From Cyrtodaria siliqua (lineage: Eukaryota > Mollusca > Bivalvia > Adapedonta > Hiatellidae), in NCBI GenBank assembly GCA_037043455.1, contig JAWPHD010004468.1:123280-187279 (forward strand): a stretch of 64,000 nucleotides of DNA, read 5' to 3'. The translations under genes and the position numbers were made by a program. Shown piece after piece: positions 27,401-33,400 of the stretch; the first letter of the stretch is position 1, and each line of letters begins with the position of its first letter. The notes under the pieces are model-generated. The model searched no databases and had not been told where the DNA came from. It saw only the letters and a program-made list of their open reading frames with translations.

Positions 27401-30400
27401 CATATATTAAAATCAATACTACTACCCCGCTAGGTCATAAATGAATCCATGCGTGCATCTGCTTAATCGTTTTAAAATGGATATTTTCAGGAGAGGAAAA
27501 CCCAACTTAGGAGATGTAAAAATACACAAATGAAATTATTAATCAGATTATTAAATGAACTAGAATTATCACTGAAAGTGATTAATACCTCCACAATACC
27601 GCCCTGTCACATAAACATGGCAACCACAAGAAAACAATGGTAGGGCCACACGTTATTACAACATTAGAAATCCAGCCCTCCCGCTACAAAATATTCATAC
27701 AATTTAGACAAAGTGTCAGTTTATATAGTGCTCAAAACCCTGCTCCACCAAAACTGTCCAATGAAAATAGTCCAAATTTCATCATAAAAATAAGAATTTG
27801 CATACACAGTCCAATGAGAACAGTCTACATCATCATAAATGAATTTGCATAAAATAATTTGCATAAACATTGTAAACATGTTTACATCTATTCCAATTTC
27901 AGCTGTTATTCAAGGCCAGAGAACAGTCTACATCATCATAAAATGAATTTGCATAAAATAATTTGCATATACATTGTAAACATGGTAAACATGTTTACAT
28001 CTATTCCAGTTTTAGCTGTTATTCAAGGCCAAATCAATAACAACTTGCAATAATGCATGTACACATTCCGACTTGCATTTTCTGAAATCAGTTCGCAATA
28101 TGCGAGTACTCAAGTGATAACTTCACATTATAGTGTCTCTTTCTATGCGTCATCTCTGTGGCTGATTACATCGAATGATGTGTGTGGGAAGTTGGGCATC
28201 ATACAGAGGTATCTTCATAGCACACATCATAGTACAAGTTTGACTACTAAATACTTTAACTGACCTGTGTTTTATGGTCTTAAACCCGTGTACCAAAAAT
28301 TATTTAAATCCCTCGACCCTTTTACGAGTTATAGTCTGGACACCGTTTTTTGGGCAAATTCTAAGTTGAAAAGGGGCCATAACTCCATCAAAAATTGGTG
28401 GTTTGTAACCAAAGTCGAACTTGGACCTGTGTTTTATGGTCTTAAACCCGTGTACCAAAAGTTATTTAAATCCGTCGACCCTTTCATGAGTTATCGTGCG
28501 GCCTAGCATTTTTTTTTGGCAAATTCTAAGTTGAAAAGGGGCCATAACTCCATCAAAAATTAGTGGTTTGTAACCAAAGTCGAACTTGACCTGTATTTTA
28601 TGGTCTTAAAACCCGTGTACCAAAAATTATTTAAATCCGTCGACCCTTTCATGAGTTATCGTCCGGACACCGTTTTTTGGGGCAAATTCTAAGTTGAAAA
28701 GGGGCGATAACTCCATCAAAAATTGGTGGTTTGTAACCAAAGTCGAACTTGACCTGTATTTTATGGTCTTAAACCCGTGTACCAAAAACTATTTAAATCC
28801 GTCGACCCTTTCATGAGTTATCGTCCGGACACCGTTTTTTGGGCAATTTATAAGTTGAAAAGGGGCCATAACTCCGTCAAAAATTGGTGGTTTGTAACCA
28901 AAGTCGAACTTGACCTGTATTTTATGGTCTTCAACCCGTGTACCAAAAATTATTTAAATCTGTCAACCCTTTCATGAGTTATCGTCCGGACACCGTTTTT
29001 TGCGCAAATTCTAAGTTGAAAAGGGGCCATAACTCTGTCAAAAAGTGGAATAAACCTTTTTCAAAGGGAAATAATTTCAAAAAATATGAATCAGTGAGTT
29101 ATGGGCCTTAATCAGATGTATTTATTGGACCATGTTGAAGATGTTTAACGAGTTTAATTGTTGTAGAACTTATACCTTTGAAAGTTATTAGCCACAATCA
29201 CTTGTAAAAGGCAAGGTTAAGTTCCAGGTTAAAACGTTTTTGCAAAGGGGAATACTTTAAAACAAGAGGCCCAAGAGGGCCTGTGAACGCTCTACTGGCA
29301 TGTTATACCATTGATGAATCGAGTCGTACTACATGGTGTCTAGAGTGTACACAAGGTTTTTTCAAGTATTTGACCTAGTGACCTAGTTTTTGACCCCATG
29401 GGACTCATTTCGAACTTGACCAAAATATAATTAAGACAACATTTCGACAAAGTTTCATCAAGATCGGGTCAGAAATATGGCCTCTAGAGTGTACTAGTGA
29501 CCTAGTTTTTGACCCTGTGTGACCCTGTGTGACCCATTTTCGAACTTCAGCAAGCTATAATTAAGACAAATATTCTGACAAAATTGCATCAAGATCGGGT
29601 CAAAAATAATGGCCTCTAGAGTGTACACACGGTTTTTTCCAAAGTTTGACCTAGTGACCTAGTTTTTAACACCATGTGACCCATTTTTGAACTTGACCAA
29701 GATATAATTAAGACAAACATTTTGACAAAGAGTGTACACAAGGTTTTTCCAATATTTGACCTAGTGACCTAGTTTTTAACCCCATGTGACCCATTTTCAA
29801 AACTTGACCAAGATATAATTAAGACAAACATTCTGACAAAGTTGCATCAAGCTCGGGTCAAAAATATGGCCTCTAGAGTGTACACAAGGTTTTTCCAATA
29901 TTTGACCTAGTGACCTAGTTTTTAACTTCGAGTGACCCATTTCCGAACTTGATCAAGATATAATTAAGATAAACAATTTGACAAAATTTCATCAAGATTG
30001 GGTAACAAATATGACCTCTACTCTGTACACAAGTTTTTTCAAGTATTTGACCTAGTGACCTAGTTTTTGACCCCACATGACCCATTTTTGAACTTGACCG
30101 AGATTTCATTGAGACAAACATTCTGACAAAGTTTCATCAAGACGGGTCAAAAATATGGCCTCTAGAGTGTACACACGGTTTTTTCCAAAGTTTGACCTAG
30201 TGACCTAGTTTTTAATACCATGTGACCCATTTTTGAACTTGACCAAGATATAATTAAGACAAACATTTTGACAAAGTTTCATCAAGATTGGGTCAGAAAT
30301 ACGGCTTCTAGAGTGTACACAAGGTTTTTCAAGTATTTGACCTAGTGACCTAGTTTTTAACCCCATGTGACCCATTTTCAAACTTGACCAAGATATAATT

Positions 30401-33400
30401 AAGACAAACATTCTGACAAAGTTGCATCAAGCTCGGGTCAAAAATATGGCCTCTAGAGTGTACACAAGGTTTTTCCAATATTTGACCTAGTGACCTAGTT
30501 TTTGACCCCACATGACCCATTTTCGAACTTGACCGAGATTTCATTGAGACAAATAATTAAGATTAAACATTCTGACAAAGTTGCATCAAGCTCGGGTCAA
30601 AAATATGGCCTCTAGAGTGTACACAAGGTTTTTCCAATATTTGACCTAGTGACCTAGTTTTTAACTTCCATGTGACCCATTTTCGAACTTGATCAAGATA
30701 TAATTAAGATAAACAATTTGACAAAGTTTCATCAAGATTGGGTAACAAATATGACCTCTAGAGTGTACACAAGTTTTTTCAAGTATTTGACCTAGTGACC
30801 TAGTTTTTGACCCCACATGACCCATTTTTGAACTTGACCGAGATTTCATTAAGACAAACATTCTGACAAAGTTTCATCAAGATCAGGTCAAAAATATGGC
30901 CTCTAGAGTGTACACAAGGTTTTTCAAGTATTTGACCTAGTGACCTAGTTTTTAACCCCATGTGACCCATTTTCAAACTTGACCAAGATATAATTAAGAC
31001 AAACATTCTGACAAAGTTGCATCAAGCTCGGGTCAAAAATATAGCCTTTAGAGTGTACACAAGGTTTTTCCAATATTTGACCTAGTGACCTAGTTTTTGA
31101 CCCCACATGACCCATTTTCGAACTTGACCGAGATTTCATTGAGACAAACATTCTGACAAAGTTTCATGATGATTGCATTTGAAATGTGGCCTCTAGAGTG
31201 TACACAAGCAAAAGTTAACGGACGGACGACGGACGGACGGACGACGGACATCACACCATCCCCATAAGCTCTGCTGGCCCTTGGCCAGTAGAGCTAAAAA
31301 TGGAATGCCTTTGTGCGATGTATTCATTGGATCATGTTGAAGATATGTGCAAAGTTACATTGTTGAAGACCTTATACTTCAAGTTATTAGCCACAATCAG
31401 TTGTCAGGTAAAAGTTAACGGCCAGACCGATGGACGAGCGTCACAAAATAATACGTCCATATGGGCGTATAAAAAAACAAGAGGCCCAAGAGGGCCTGTG
31501 GACGCTCTACTGGCTAATATGGCTCTGATAACATCAATGAAACGAGTGACTATCGTCTTAAAGAGGCAGAATATAGCATTTTTAACTAAATCAAGAGCCA
31601 TAAATCCGCCGTTACTGGTCCGATCTGGCTGGTTTTCGAACTTGGCCAGTAGAGATAATAAAAAAAAACTTAAAAAAAAAAAAAAAATTACTGAGCTGTT
31701 ATTGACATTAACAATCTGGTAGTTTGGTAAAGATCGAATGAAAAAAAATAAGGTGTCTAGAGTGTACACAAGGTTTTTCAAGTATTTGACCTAGTGACCT
31801 AGTTTTTGACCCTGTGTGACCCATTTTCGAACTTTAGCAAGCTATAATTGAGACAAATATTCTGACAAAATTGCATCAAGATCGGGTCAAAAATATGGCC
31901 TCTAGAGTGTACACACGTTTTTTCCAAAGTTTGACCTAGTGACCTAGTTTTTAACACCATGTGACCCATTTTTTAACTTGACCAAGATATAATTAAGACA
32001 AACATTTTGACAAAGTTTCATCAAGATTGGGTCAGAAATACGGCTTCTAGAGTGTACACAAGGTTTTTCCAATATTTGACCTAGTGACCTAGTTTTTAAC
32101 CCCATGTTACCCATTTTCAAACTTGACCAAGATATAATTAAGACAAACATTCTGACAAAGTTGCATCAAGCTCGGGTCAAAAATATGGCCTCTAGAGTGT
32201 ACACAAGGTATTTCCAATATTTGACCTAGTGACCTAGTTTTTAACTTCATGTGACCCATTTCCGAACTTGATCAAGATATAATTAAGATAAACAATTTGA
32301 CAAAATTTCAACAAATATGACCTCTAGAGTGTACACAAGTTTTTTTCAAGTATTTGACCTAGTGACCTAGTGTTTGACCCCACATGACCCATTTTTAAAC
32401 ATGACCGAGATTTCATTGAGACAAACATTCTGACAAAGTTTCATCAAGATCAGGTCAAAAATATGGCCTCTAGAGTGTACATACGGTTTTTCCAAAGTTT
32501 GACCTAGTGACCTAGTTTTTAACACCATGTGACCCATTTTTGAACTTGACCAAGATATAATTAAGACAAACATTTTGACAAAGTTTCATCAAGATTGGGT
32601 CAGAAATACGGCTTCTAGAGTGTACACAAGGTTTTTCAAGTATTTGACCTAGTGACCTAGTTTTTAACCCCATGTGACCCATTTTCAAACTTGACCAAGA
32701 TATAATTAAGACAAACATTCTGACAAAGTTGCATCAAGCTCGGGTCAAAAATATGGCCTCTAGAGTGTACACAAGGTTTTTCCAATATTTGACCTAGTGA
32801 CCTAGTTTTTGACCCCCCATGACCCATTTTCGAACTTGACCGAGATTTCATTGAGACAAACAATAAAGATAAACATTCTGACAAAGTTGCATCAAGCTCG
32901 GGTCAAAAATATGGCCTCTAGAGTGTACACAAGTATTTTGCAATATTTGACCTAGTGACCTAGTTTTTTATTTCATGTGACCCATTTTCGAACTTGATCA
33001 AGATATAATTAAGATAAACAATTTGACAAAGTTTCATCAAGATTGGAAAACAAATATGACCTCTAGAGTGTATACAAGTTTTTCAAGTATTTGACCTAGT
33101 GACCTAGTTTTTGACCCCACATGACCCATTTTTGAACTTGACCGAGATTTCATTAAGACAAACATTCTGACAAAGTTTCATCAAGATCAGGTCAAAAATA
33201 TGGCCTCTAGAGTGTACACACGGTTTTTCCAAAGTTTGACCTAGTGACCTAGTTTTTAAACCATGTGACCCATTTTTGAACTTGACCAAGATATAATTAA
33301 GACAAACATTTTGACAAAGTTTCATCAAGATTGGGTCAGAAATACGGCTTCTAGAGTGTACACAAGGTTTTTCAAGTATTTGGCCTAGTGACCTAGTTTT

